Positions 10,743 to 22,493 are shown, counted from the stretch's first letter. The stretch is DNA of 64,000 nucleotides from Blastocystis sp. Blastoise (GCA_039096225.1 JBBPEB010000014.1:124001-188000); one strand, 5' to 3'. Notes: a model not told the origin generated them from the sequence alone. Translations and numbers: made by a program.

Positions 10743-13250
10743 ATAATGAATAAGAGTACTAATAACTGAATAGAGAGTATAGGAAGAAGAATAGAAATAG
10801 TACTAGTAACACCATATACTGTACCAGAGCATAGATAATAGATGGAGAAACTAATGCCATAATCAAAGCTACTATATATAGTAAAATAGAATGATATGAA
10901 TATATAAACACATATCAAGATAAAGTATATACATATATATAAAGAAATTAATATAAAGGAAATATATATCAAAACATATACGTATACATAAAGAGCTATA
11001 GAGACAATAGATATATATATATACTAGTAATAATAAGTAATTAAATAATGTAAAAAAAGATAATAATACTATAAGCAATAGTGTTCATATATAAATAGAT
11101 ATAGAAACATAATATATAGAAGAATATAGGTATATATTCATATAAAACAGATATATATATATATAATCATGCATATACATAAAAAAAAAATTAATAACAA
11201 TAGAAAGATAAATATAAATCACACAAAACGATATAAATAGGAAACAAGATATAATACAAATATGAAGATAATGAATATAATATATACATAAACCAAAATA
11301 TGGTCCATATGACAAAGAGTAATCCAAGCCAATCAATAAGATTGAAGAGAGACACAAAGAGACAAAATCATGACTGAAGAGAAAGAAATTACTAAAAAAT
11401 AGAAACAATAATATATATATAAATCAACAAGAGGAAAACTTATTTGAAGATAATATAATAATAATAATAGACTAGAGAGTAAATAAAACGAATAGAAAGA
11501 TTTAAAAAAAAAGGAAAAACAGAATAAAAGATATATTAATAGTAATATATATATATATACAGAACACTAGTTAACCAATTTGAAGAGAACAGACAGAAAC
11601 ACAGCAAGCAAGCAGATTCAAAGAGAGAAAACAGCCTATATAATAGAATAATAATAAATAATATAATAATACAAAGAAACGAAAGAATAGCATATATAGA
11701 AAAACAACTAAAAGACCAGTAATACAATAAGAAAGATAATAATAGCAGATAAATGAAAGAAAACGATATAATAACGTAATAATAGAATGATATATATAAT
11801 ATATATACCTAGAAATAGAGCCATATAATCAATCTATAGGAAAAAGACCACAGAAAAAACACGAGAAAAGCCAGAAGAAAGGAATACCAGAGTGGAAGAG
11901 GCACAAGAAATACTAGATTAATAGAATAATAGATATAATAATAGATAAAAAGAAATAGATATAGCAATATATATATATATATATATATATACCTAAACAA
12001 CATAAACAATAAATCTGAAGGAAAATACCACCAATAGCATATATACAGAAAGCAAGGAATCACTATAATAGAATATATAGATAGAAATATAATATAATAA
12101 AGAAAGCAGAAGCTAAATATTAATAACAGTAAATATATACATATATATAAGAATAGAAGCAAACCAATAAGGAACCATTAAAGAACCAACAGCATGAAAA
12201 CAGCAATAATAAATGCAATAAACCTATATATAAATATATTTAAACTAAAAACAATATATTATATAGATTAATTAATATAAATGATATAAAGCAGTATAAT
12301 ATATAATAGAAACATGTAAATATAAACAAATATACGCACATAATAATAAAATTAAACATATATAAAGAAATAAATGCATAATATAATCAAAAAAAGACAT
12401 ATATAATAGATAAAGATAAATATAATAAAGAAAATTAAATTAAATATAATATATATATACATACCTAAAACACACAAGAAATTAATTAAATCTCTCTTCA
12501 ATAGCATCAGGAGACCATAAGCTGTTCAATGAGACCATTAGAGAACCATAGAAGCAAACAAGTGAGAAGAATGAAGAAGATCATCGTCTTGTCAATCATC
12601 TATACTATATATAAATAATATATATAAGAGAAATAAGTGATAATAAATATATTTAAGCACATATATATTAATATAAACGTAAATAAGAGATAAAAAACGA
12701 ATAAAAAGAAAAGAAAAATAAATAAATAAAAGCATACAGAAAGGCCTTCAAGAATAAAGGAGACATCATTTGAACACTATAGGCAAGTCATAAGGAACCA
12801 TACCTGTTAGAAGACCATTAATAAAAGAAGAAAAGAAGAACGTAGCCCATGATGAGTCAATTAACCCTTAGACTAGATAAAAAATGTAATAAAAACAATA
12901 TAAAATATATGTATATACCTCGTAACATATTCTCAACGCACGAGTACCAACAGGAAAGGATAAGAAACGGAGATGACCAATCAGGACAGTAGCAAGACTT
13001 TCTATATATACAAGTATAAGTAAATGGATAGTTAATATAGAATATATACCTTTCAGAACGTTTTGGCCAACCACGACAGGAATTGCGATTTTGACGATTG
13101 GAGCGACCAGAAGACATGAAAATGAACCAGCTACGAGATATAGAGTAGATAAATAGATAACATACAGAAATAGACCAAAAGGACGACTTCTTACAGGTAA
13201 GCAAGATAAATAAAATATGAGATTTGAAATCTGTTTTTGGTGGCAATGCA
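10743..13250 (-). pseudogene. Array of exon-like pieces, possible captured gene
   Basis: On the minus strand, segments of ordinary base composition alternate with intron-like tracts starting GTATAT/GTATG and ending in TAG, like the real genes here. The best pair is 13133-13052 joined to 13001-12922. With a phase-1 join it reads GSFSCLLVAPIVKIAIPVVV, then GQNVLKESLATVLIGHLRFL, then SFPVGTRALRICYE, and soon after reaches TAA near 12886. It looks like the end of a membrane protein that I do not recognise. Further pieces downstream read as short hydrophobic peptides (for example SSFINGLLTGMVPYDLP and MIFFILLTCLLLWFSNG) but do not join into one frame. I see no upstream exons. A gene fragment carried by the transposon is the simplest reading; a rapidly evolving real gene or a non-coding RNA are alternatives. 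Confidence 0.35.
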
Positions 13251-14792
13251 GGATTAGGCCGCGTAAACGAGAATCATGTTTATTTAAAAGATCTCGTGAT
13301 TATCTTAATGAAATTCACGACTATGCGAAATTCATTTTTGATCATCTTCAGATAGTGTGTTGTTTTAAGTTTAGATGTGTTTTTGAGTATAAATAATGAC
13401 TTGAAATGAAAAATGATGTGGTGAAGTTGTTTTAATTAAACTTTTAATAGAATGAAAAATCACTGATCTGCCATAAAAGTCTCTGAAACAAAGATTTTGT
13501 TGTGATTTATGCTATAGTAGAGCATTTGAAAACAGAAAATGCAGTTAAACTCAGTTTAATACCACAGATTAAGACTTTTTTTAAATGACTCTTATTTATA
13601 GCTTATTATGCTATTTTTCACTTATTTAGAGCATTTTTGACTCGTAGAGATAGAAATTGAACTTTTATAAATGACGATTAATTCTAACAATTCCTGAAAA
13701 CTAGAATATAGAGCATACTGATCATACACACGACCTTTAAAGCATTATAATAGTCATAATCACTTATAATATACTCTTTAATAATAACAATGACTGCTAT
13801 AATTGCATTTCTTTATTGATTCACACTTTTATTAATTTATAGCTAAATATAACCTCATTATTGGATATTATATTAAATATTGCATAGATACGACCCGGAA
13901 AAAAATTTAGAAAAACTTTTTAAAAGACACATTTTGGCGATGCAAATTTTGAAAATTGTCAAAAAGCATATTTAAAAGTCTCTATGGATTCATTATAGAA
14001 TATAGATTATATATATATCATTTATAATGCATAAAAAACAATATAAGGGTATTAAATAACCTCTCGAAATTCATACAATTGTGTCTCATTTCGAACTTCG
14101 TTAAGAACTTTTACTATATTTTCCTCTAAACTTCTCTTTAATCTTTATATAGTATAATTAATAATATATTATTAATATAGAGTGTCTATTATATAAAAAT
14201 AACTCAAGATAAGTCGAAAATTCGACTAGTCATTTTACGATTATGGCGAAATTTCGGACTTTGAAGTGCTTTTCTGAGCTTATAGGGGTCCAGGAATGCT
14301 GCTATGGGGTCAAAACATGCAAAATGCAATTTAGTAGAAATTATTATTTTGAAAACCCAGAAGCCCCAGAAGCTCCTACGAAAAGCATTCGTTTTTTTCG
14401 TTTTTTTCTTTGCCAAAAATGTGAGTGGGGGCTTTACTCACAGAATGGCTATTTGACTATATATTCTTAATCTAGAGACTATAAGGATGTCAAATATGTA
14501 TATATTAATTGAATCAAAAATCATTTATAATTAGATTATTATAACATGTGCTAAAAACTTGATTTGACTGTTAATTATTATTATAGAGGTCATAAATATG
14601 GTTTATATACATTTATTACTAGTTTTCAATAGGTCTATAAAATCAGATGCTAATGGGGTCAATGAAAACTATTTTTGAACTTTCCTTTGGGAGTTTCTAT
14701 GTATATAACGGGTCATATATAAGTTTTTTAACAATATTTTCTTCTATACGTCAAGAACACACTTTTTCTTACAAACAGGCCGAAACCCTAAC
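13251..14792. other. Right interior of the transposon, no gene seen
   Basis: Unique DNA of slightly higher GC than the satellite. A small palindrome GTCGAAAATTCGAC lies at 14213-14226. The two opposed ORFs of about 70 codons at 14204-14470 look like chance frames. Confidence 0.5.
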
Positions 14793-14885
14793 AAAACGGG
14801 AATAAAATTTCTGCATCAATACATTATAAAATAAACACGGATAATCGTCGATTTTGAAAAAAAGTGGGTGAAAAAACGATTACCC
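14793..14885 (-). repeat. Right terminal inverted repeat (93 bp)
   Basis: Inverted copy of 7723-7815, same length. Identical blocks are 14831-14885 and 14793-14820. Confidence 0.93.
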
Positions 14886-14894
14886 CAAAAATTT
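14886..14894. repeat. Right copy of the 9-bp target-site duplication
   Basis: CAAAAATTT directly outside the right TIR, same orientation as 7714-7722. Confidence 0.75.
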
Positions 14895-15089
14895 ATATTT
14901 TTTTAAGCATAAATTGTTTATAACCAAATGAAATCAAAAAAATATATAATTCCGTTATATATAAAAGTATAATTTTATGAACAAACAAAATGATACAATT
15001 AGATATATATAAATAAGTAATTTTTAAAAAGAAAACAAAAATAGTTCTATCGTTAATAAAATTAATAAGATTATTGATTAATTAGGCAT

Positions 15090-16556
15090 TTAGACCATTC
15101 TGATACCAACGAGCTTTTGATATAAGCCCATGAAACGAGTTTGTTTTCTCCATTTGAAGTTCTTAACTAATTCAGGATCACCTAATTCAGTAATTTGTTT
15201 GTTCCAAACGGGGAAAGCAAGAGGTTCTAATAACCAGTAGACAACAGGCATCATATATCTCCAAGGACTAAAAAGAAAAAAAAATTATAATAAAGTTGAA
15301 ATGGTATTTATATAAAATGAAATATGAATTAAGTATATAATAACTAATAAAATAATTTTTTTTAAATATATATATTATCATCATTATTAAACATTTCATG
15401 AAATGGTCAATATTATAATATAAAAAGGATAAAACATACCTGTACCATTTGGCTTTGTGATATTCAATGAAAATAGCCTTACCACCAACCTTGACAGACT
15501 TCATAATTCTATTAATAACAGCAGTCTTAGTTTCATCAGGAACTTCATGAAGAAGAAGGAAGGAAAGAGCATATATATATATAGGATCTTGTACATATAT
15601 AGAAATAAAGAATAGGGAATATAATTAAAATAGAATCAAGAAAAAGGAATATAATAAAAATAGTATAAAGAATATGGAATATAATTAAAATAGAATAAAG
15701 AAAAAAGGAATACAACAACAAAAATAGAATAAAGAATAGGGAATATGATAAAAAAAAATCATGAAAAGGGAATATAATAATATAAATCAATAATATACGC
15801 ATTATCATAAGCACCATCTTCTTCAGGATGATGAGTAGCACCATCTTCTAAGATACAACCACCCTTAGTAGGATAAACAGAAAGTTTACGATTAGCAGAA
15901 GCAACTTATAGAAAAAAAATTATTTATAAATATTGAAAGACTAATATTCTTTAAATAAATCTTTATATACCAAAAATTATTAATAATAGTAATTATTATT
16001 AATAAAAATCAAATAATTAAAAAAAAAAGAAAAAATAACAATAAATCAAATAAAAACAAAAGAATAATTTTAAAAAATACTTGAATAGGCATGATATCAC
16101 AAATATTATAAGTTCCATCAGGTCCAAGTTTCTTACAAACAGTTTCAATAAGTTTACCATAAGTAGAACCAGTTTGAAGAATAGATTCACCAGGTTTAAT
16201 TTCAGAACAAACCATGTTAGCAAGAGGTTGGAAATAACCAAATAAAATAGTTTGGACAACTAATTGACAATCTAACTTCTTTACGTTAACAGGCTTGACG
16301 TAACACCAAGTGTAAATATCTTCCATGTATTTAGGAATTCTGTAATCATCGGGAACAGGACGAAGTTCTTTAGAATAATGAACTCCTCTAGTGAATTGAG
16401 ATACATGAAAATATTTAAATATAGAATAATCATAAAGTGTAAACATAAAACATTATAAAAAATAGACATACAAGCAGCGACTTTAGCTATTTGAGCATTA
16501 GCAAAAAGGGGCTTAGCAACAGCAGCCTTAGATACAAGAGTTCTTAAACTAAGCAT
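15090..16556 (-). CDS. rquA: RquA, rhodoquinone biosynthesis protein (mitochondrial)
   Basis: RquA is a SAM-methyltransferase-fold enzyme that converts ubiquinone to rhodoquinone, the low-potential quinone used for fumarate reduction without oxygen. Exons by eye: 16556-16468, 16387-16081, 15904-15799, 15568-15440, 15267-15090. The N-terminus (MLSLRTLVSKAAVAKPLFAN) lacks acidic residues and looks like a mitochondrial targeting peptide. Family hallmarks follow in order: IPKYMEDIYTWCYVKPVNV, LVVQTILFGYF, the altered SAM motif ICDIMPIQ, ANRKLSVYP, DGAYDNALSFLLLHEVP, VGGKAIFIEYHKAKW, and SPWRYMMPVVYWLLEPLAFP. Intron 4 is GT-AG. Intron 1 is GT-AG only with an unusual GTCTAT donor. Introns 2 and 3 do not fit GT-AG if the conserved protein is kept (see findings). 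RquA is known to have moved laterally among bacteria and eukaryotes, so transfer is likely here too. Family assignment is confident; exon edges at introns 1-3 are not. Confidence 0.9.
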
Positions 16557-17552
16557 CGTTAAAAGATGGATAAATACTCTAAAAATATATGTAGCTCACA
16601 GATTTTATTGGAATTCTCATGTTTTAGAGAGAAAAAATAAAAACCAAATAAAAACCACGTTTCGATTAAGAAATGTGTAGGAAGTGGTCTTTTTTATAGT
16701 ATTTTATTGGGTAAAAGTGTATCAGGGACATGAATTACCAATAAGACATAAAGCAAAATACACGTAAACTTGTCCTAATGGATAAAAAAGATTGTTGGTT
16801 GCTTCTTCAAATGAAATAACAAACTTATAATAATTCGATTTCGATCGAATTCTTCCTACCAGTCATCATAATTAAAATACAGTTCAAACAAAATTATGGT
16901 CTCAAATACTCGTTCATTCAATGAATTCTTTTCTTCAGAAAGTAAAAACCTCTATACAAATATGGTTTTTATTATATTTGTTTCTTTATTAGATATCCTT
17001 TTTATTCTGTCAATCTCAATACTCTTATTCTCAAATTTATTTTTAAATACATTACTATCGTATACACGATATCATAAACTATCAGAAAATTAAAATATAC
17101 CTATTTTATATTTTAAATAAAATTCTTACTATCTGCTGTTATTATATATGGTAATGCATCATCACTAGCACTATTTTGAATCATAACTTTGATTTTATTA
17201 TTCTACGAAAACTACATTGAAAAAAAACTTGAAAGTGTCAAGATATTCAGTGTATTTAAAAATATAGTTTAGAAATGACTTTTCACTCACATAACCATCA
17301 AATAATATATTATATAACTTCACATATACATCAAAAAGAAAGAAAATGTATTCTGTCTAGAGAATTTTGGTGGGAATCAAAAGAAGAAATCTACACGTTT
17401 TTCTCAAAAAGAACATGAATTTTTCACGGGGAGATTAAAAAGAAGAACTCAAAAATTCCCTCCATAAAAAAAAGCAAAAACTTTTTCAAAAAAGGTGGCA
17501 AAACTATTTCATTATCTGAAGTATTGATTTCTAATTATATACGATAGTTAGA
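16557..17552. promoter_or_regulatory. Divergent promoter region, rquA and PSF3
   Basis: About 1 kb between the rquA start (minus) and the PSF3 start (plus). No tRNA or conserved coding seen. A 65-codon hydrophobic frame at 16896-17093 is not convincing. Confidence 0.4.
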
Positions 17553-18311
17553 ATGTATGCATCCGGTTACTATTCGTTAGATAGTATATTGGAAGATGAA
17601 GTTATTGTTCCAGCTAGATTTAATGTGTCAGTGAGTAGTTTTGGTGAAACAGATAATGATATGTTAGATGAAGATTTTGAAAACGATAAAATCCAAGAAG
17701 GACAGATTCGTGAAATTCCTCTTTGGTTAGCAGAACCACTTCGTGATATTAATACTGTTGATATTCTCTCTCCTCGCTGCCTTTCTGATAGAAACCTGTA
17801 TATATTTATAGTTTCCATTTTTTAATTATTCACTATATTGTTTATTTTATCTAAGTATTTTGTATTTTTTTAGTAATCAGTTACAATGTAATCCAAGTTC
17901 AATGAATCTAAGAAGTAAATGTCCTCACTTCTATGGTCTTGGTAAGACTATGGCAAGATTTAATCGAGATTCTGAATTATGTAAATTATTAAAAAGGTAT
18001 TTTTATGTTTTATTATGATTATGTTTTTTATATTATATTATTATTATATTATATTATTATTATATTTTATTGTTTATGTTTTTTTTTATATTATTATTTT
18101 GTTGTTGCTATTATATTTTATTATTAGATTATATTATTATTATATGTCATTCTAGTTATTAATTACTTTATATGCATCCTATATAGAACCTTTACCGATC
18201 GTTTTGGTAATATATTTAATGAGTCTTTATCTAATGGTAACAAAGATGTATCCATTTTACTTAATACTCTTACCAAGTATGTTCTTATTAATAAATATAC
18301 AATCACTATTC

Positions 18312-18350
<39 letters not shown>

Positions 18351-18558
18351 CTGAACAGTATTTGTTTAAGAAAGGTTTGAAAGAAGCTGCCAAATATCTC
18401 GCTATGAAACAAAGGTATATATATATATATCTTCTTCTTATTCTATTTTTTCTCTCTTCTATATTCTATTCATCATATGCATACTCTTTAGACGTCTAAA
18501 TAAGATTAGTGTTGAAATGGTTCTAAATAGAAAATGTAAAACGATAACAATGACATAA
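17553..18558 (+). CDS. PSF3: GINS complex subunit Psf3
   Basis: GINS (Sld5-Psf1-Psf2-Psf3) binds Cdc45 and MCM to form the replicative helicase. Five exons: 17553-17797, 17874-17996, 18187-18276, 18349-18414, 18492-18558. They give about 196 residues, the usual size for Psf3. The N-terminus reads YYSLDSILEDEVIVPARFNV and then EIPLWLAEPL, the Psf3 hallmark: a Y-x-S/D-IL start, a beta segment with basic and acidic stretches, and the LPLWLA motif. Exon 2 is helical and Cys-containing (CPHFYGLGKTMARF), and the last exons encode the final helices (FKKGLKEAAKYLAMKQR). All joins are GT-AG and in frame; intron 3 contains a pure (TA)n run at 18316-18347. Nuclear. Neighbouring replication and repair genes (RPA3, MLH1) follow within 8 kb. 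Confidence 0.85.
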
Positions 18559-18941
18559 ACATATTTATTTCATACTCAATATTAAATTTGCATACTATTG
18601 AAACTAGTTCGCTTCTCTATTATTATATTCTTCTACTTTTCTTATAAAGTCTCTTTTCCCTTGTTCAAATAGTCTATTTATTTATCTTTATAGATTAATC
18701 TCTATACTTTTACTATTTCTTTTTTCATCTTTTTCTCTACTTTTTTTCTTTAACATATTTTTATAGTATATGTGAATCTTTCCTTTTCTGAATAAAATAA
18801 CATTGTTTATTGTTCATATTTTGATAAAATTCACCTTTTTTTAACTCTACAATCTAGTAAACAAATTAATTATTATTTAATTACTTTTTTTTAGAAAACA
18901 TAAAGCATTGTAAAAACAATCACATAGAAATAAAACAATTT

Positions 18942-20331
18942 TTATTCTTCATCTTTTTTTTCTTCTTCTTTATCTTCTTTCTCTTCTCCTTCATCTTCTT
19001 TCTCTTCTTTATTCTCATTATCTTCATCATCATCTTCTTCTTCTTTATCTTCTTCTTTATCATTCACTTCTTCTCTGGCTCTTCGAGCTCTCTCTTCCTT
19101 TTCATACTGTTTTCGACTATGAATATACATTTCCCATTCATTTCTGTATTTCTTATATAAGGCTAATGTTGCACGTGCATCGATAACCTAGAATAATTTA
19201 GATAATGTAATTAGTATTCTACATATATATATATTCAATAGAATATACAGAACTATGTTCCCCTTCTTGAATCTTCAAGCCAAACTCCTTTTCAACCAAT
19301 TTACGAAGAGCCTGAGGACGACCTCGACGCTATATAGTATTATTATATATATACAGTTGTATATAAATCATATATAAATTATATATAATTATATATGAAT
19401 TATATATAGTTATATATAAATCATATATAAATTATATATAATTATATATAGTTATATATAAATCATATATAAATTATATATAATTATATATGAATTATAT
19501 ATAGTTATATATAAATCATATATAAATTATATATAGCCATAAACAATAGCATAAAGTATTAAAATAAGAATCAATAGAATAATAAATAGAGTTTATATAT
19601 ATATACACCTGCGATTTTTCTTAAGAATCTTCTATAATGAGAAGTATCACGAATAAATTTAAAGGGATGATCTAATAGCATAGCTTGGAAATCATTTTCA
19701 ATAGCATGACCTACTACTACTTTTCCCTTTATTATCTTCCCTATTTGCTTTTGAACCTATATATATATATATTATTTATAATTCCTAATGAACATATTTA
19801 TAGAACTAGCGAATATATTCAGAGAGTGTATATATTCTATATGTACTTCTTTAAATGGTGGAGCATTCTCTAAATCAGATTCACGAACACCACTATATCT
19901 GGTTCTGTAATCAGTTACTTTCTCAGGAGGTTTTACAAATGTATCCAACAAAACCTATATAGATATATGTTAAATCAATTTATATATTATTTTATAAAAG
20001 AATATCACAAATAAAAATATACATAACCATCATAATTGACAATTGACACTCTAGCTAATGCACTGTAATCATCACTACCCGTTCCAACCATTTCACAATC
20101 AAGAGCTATAACAGGAGTCTCTCCAGGATGACCATTTGGATCAGGTTCAATAATTGCCTTTCCAATAAGTGCAGGATTTTCGTCCTTTTTTACTTTCTTT
20201 GTATTTCCACTCTTATCACTTGCAGATCGCTTAACTGTCTTTTTCCCAGTAATCAAACTCTTCATAGCATCCCAATTGGAACCTATCGTCTTGGCAACCT
20301 TAGCTTTCTTTGATAACTTCTTAGTCTCCAT
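18942..20331 (-). CDS. REX4: REX4-type 3'-5' RNA exonuclease (DEDDh)
   Basis: A DEDDh exonuclease of the REXO4/Rex4 group, involved in nucleolar rRNA processing in yeast. The start at 20331 (METKKLSKKAKVAKTIGSNW) is chosen because the open frame upstream is only poly-U-rich leader. The basic N-terminus with W-x-x-M-K-S-L matches the family. Exo motifs: IALDCEMVGTG (Exo I, D and E), VNYDGY...LLDTFVKPPEKVTDYRTRYSG (Rex4 signature), KVVVGHAIENDFQAMLLDH (Exo II), and FIRDTSHYRRFLRK followed by GRPQALRKLVEKEFGLKIQ. Exo III continues as EGEHSSVIDARATLALYKKY, with the catalytic H and D. Five exons. The last adds a very acidic E/D/K-rich tail of about 55 residues ending in TAA at 18942. One intron holds a minisatellite. 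Confidence 0.92.
19340..19540. repeat. Roughly 60-bp AT minisatellite within a REX4 intron
   Basis: About three copies of a unit built from ATATATAAATCATATATAAA, an ATTATATATAATTATATATG part and an AATTATATATAGTT part. Longer-period than the TA and TTA microsatellites elsewhere. Confidence 0.75.
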
Positions 20332-20559
20332 TATTTTATGTCGTTTATACAAAAAAAAAAGTATTAACGAAAAAAAAGAAAATTTAATGAATAAATTATA
20401 AATTCCCAAAATTTATTTTTATTTCTTTTTTTTTTTTATTTTTTCTTATTTTAAAAACCAAACAACAAAGAAGGAAGAACAATATAGACATATATTTTTT
20501 AAAGTTATAAAAATGTTTTGGAAAATAAGTTAAGTTTATATACAACTAGAAAAATTCAT

Positions 20560-20769
20560 TTAATCAGAAGCATTACCACTTGTATATTTTAATAATGTTT
20601 CAATAAGATCTACATGAGTAAGAAGCATTCTACGACAACAATATCTAGTTAAACCTAATTCATCAAGAGCTTCACCAGCACTTTCTTTTTCTTCAACTAA
20701 ATGTAAATATTCTTCCCATTTGTTACCGATAACTTTTCCGCAAGTAAAACATCTGACAGGTATAATCAT
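20560..20769 (-). CDS. RPB10: RNA polymerases I/II/III subunit RPB10 (RPABC5)
   Basis: A 69-residue zinc-binding subunit shared by all three nuclear RNA polymerases; family length is about 65-75. It starts [21 protein letters not shown], the near-invariant N-terminus with CxxC. The second zinc pair is in [19 protein letters not shown], also near-invariant. Single exon, no introns, in contrast to its neighbours. Stops TAA. Confidence 0.98.
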   Translation of the reverse strand: MIIPVRCFTCGKVIGNKWEEYLHLVEEKESAGEALDELGLTRYCCRRMLLTHVDLIETLLKYTSGNASD

Positions 20770-21663
20770 TTTTGTTATTGAAACTCCTAATAAGATCCGA
20801 AAGAAATATCAAGAAAGAAAATTATTGAAAACAACAAAAGGAAAAAAAATTCTGGTTCAACGTTTTGAATAGACAGTCCCGTAAAACTAATAAAAGAATA
20901 GCCATTTCTTTTTATTTTTTTCACGGGTTTTGATAACAAGTATATTTTTTGTCATAATAAGATTTAGCAATATTTCTAAGTGTTTCTTATATTATTAAAG
21001 CTTTATATCGTTAACTGTGACTAGTGGAATGTTATCTAGAAAAGAGTGATATGATAATTAAACTCATTTTTAAAATAACTCTAAATAATGTATTAAAATG
21101 TGAAATCCTATTCTCTTATATACTTAAAACTTATCTAGATTATCATTATTTATTTTAAAAAATACTATGTATCTGAAATGTTTGTATTTGTTGATGCCTC
21201 TTTATACTTCATGCTCTTATTTTTATATAAGTTCCTTATTATTCATTTGAATTCAAATAAAGGGAAGTTTTTTAATTATTTTTATATGTGTTGAGTATTA
21301 ACACTTTATATGGAATTCATATTTCGTTCATTATGTACTATTTGTATTATTATTATGTAATTAAAATTTTATATTTATATCATTAATATTCACAGAAGTT
21401 TCATATATAGGTTATAAAGTGACTCAGCCCACCAATCCTAAAATATTTTGCGTATAAAGAGAGTATATCATATTTGTTCATATCAGTTCAATTTCTCTTC
21501 ATTAATAAATAATATTTTTAAGTAGAAAAAACAAACAAATGAATACAGGGATTCCATGGATAGTGTTACAATAATGAGAATTATTTAAATAATTATATAA
21601 AGACAAAAAAATAAAAATAAAAAAAGAGAATAGCCTATATTATATTATTATATTATACTATAT
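20770..21663. other. Intergenic DNA
   Basis: Between the RPB10 start and the RPA3 3' end. AT-rich with no gene or RNA recognised. Confidence 0.5.
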
Positions 21664-21724
21664 TTAGAAAAGAGCACTATATTTTCCGTTGATATATTCA
21701 ATCACAGTATTAGCAACAGCTAAA

Positions 21725-21783
<59 letters not shown>

Positions 21784-22493
21784 TATTAATTATCGACAAA
21801 GAATAATAATATATAAATGAATATTAAAATACCCATAGAACCCTTCATTTGATAAATATTGATGCCATCGATATTCAAAGATTCATTGACTATCCCAAAT
21901 ACCTCTATTGGAGTACTATAATCATATATTGATAGAATATATATATATATATATATAGAAGAAGAGAAATCAATAGAATTGAAAAGAAAAACAATATAAA
22001 TTGAAATCTAAAAAAATATAAATTAGAGAATTCATAATAAATCCATAAAATATAATAAATAATACTATCAGCCATAAAATATTTAACTTTATACATAAAA
22101 ACGCAAATCAATAAAAATATTTAGCTCTATTAATTTTTAAAAAATGCATAAAATAAAAAAAAAGTCTAAAAAGTGAAATTACTTGATTTCAATATCAACT
22201 GGATTTCTTAAAATAATGTTAACTATTTGTTTATCCTACATAAAATATATTTATAAAAAAGATAACAAAATAAAGAACATACTGTAGACATTACTTGCAT
22301 CATTGTACCTTGAATAGAATTCACAATACAAGGTAAAAGTACAGTCTGACCTACGAACGATGGAAGATACTTTTTGTTAACTCTTTTGTAAACACCACTC
22401 TATTAACAATTAGATTCAAATAAATTATTGAATAAAGATTACTTGATCATTCTGCATGCCTTGTTGTTGTTGTTGTTGTTGTTGATAATCCAT
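21664..22493 (-). CDS. RPA3: Replication protein A small subunit (RPA3-like)
   Basis: A small OB-fold protein, probably the third subunit of the RPA heterotrimer that coats single-stranded DNA. The start at 22493 gives MDYQ followed by a short poly-Q. Five exons join in frame by GT-AG: RVNKKYLPSFVGQTVLLPCI matches the R-I/V-N-x-x-x-L-x-x-F-V-G-x-x-V start of RPA3, followed by GTMMQVMST, DKQIVNIILRNPVDIEI, TPIEVFGIVNESLNIDGINI (strand 5 and the conserved V-x-G), and a last helix (DLAVANTVIEYINGKYSALF). Length is about 130 residues, near the usual 115-125. One intron carries (TA)n at 21727-21780. It is divergent from MLH1, whose start is 168 bp away. Confidence 0.78.

Larger units (their letters stand above)
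7723..14885. mobile_element. 7.2-kb TIR transposon, Mutator-like, no visible transposase
   Basis: Defined by 93-bp terminal inverted repeats and a flanking 9-bp direct repeat. Long TIRs with a 9-bp target duplication are the classic pattern of the Mutator/MULE superfamily; class assignment is by this structure only, since no transposase frame can be read. Contents from left to right: about 600 bp of unique AT-rich DNA; 8.4-10.66 kb of almost pure A/T satellite; a 73-nt tRNA-shaped fold at 10670-10742; a 2.5-kb minus-strand array of exon-like pieces bounded by intron-like GTATAT...TAG signals (10743-13250); and 1.5 kb of unique DNA. It sits between paralogue B and rquA. The near-identical TIRs imply fairly recent activity, probably mobilised in trans. 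Confidence 0.8.

Noticed and set aside
14204-14470. Opposed 70- and 75-codon ORFs
   Set aside because: Overlapping complementary frames inside the transposon with no family match or splice signals; probably chance.
15544-15910. A fully GT-AG model of rquA intron 3 (GTGCTT donor near 15808, ACAAG acceptor near 15588)
   Set aside because: It stays in frame but deletes GAYDN and inserts DPIYIY, destroying the conserved RquA block; kept only as an alternative in the finding.
16388-16472. TGA read as Trp across rquA intron 1
   Set aside because: A GTCTAT donor gives a canonical GT-AG join without any reassigned codon, and no other gene needs TGA as sense.
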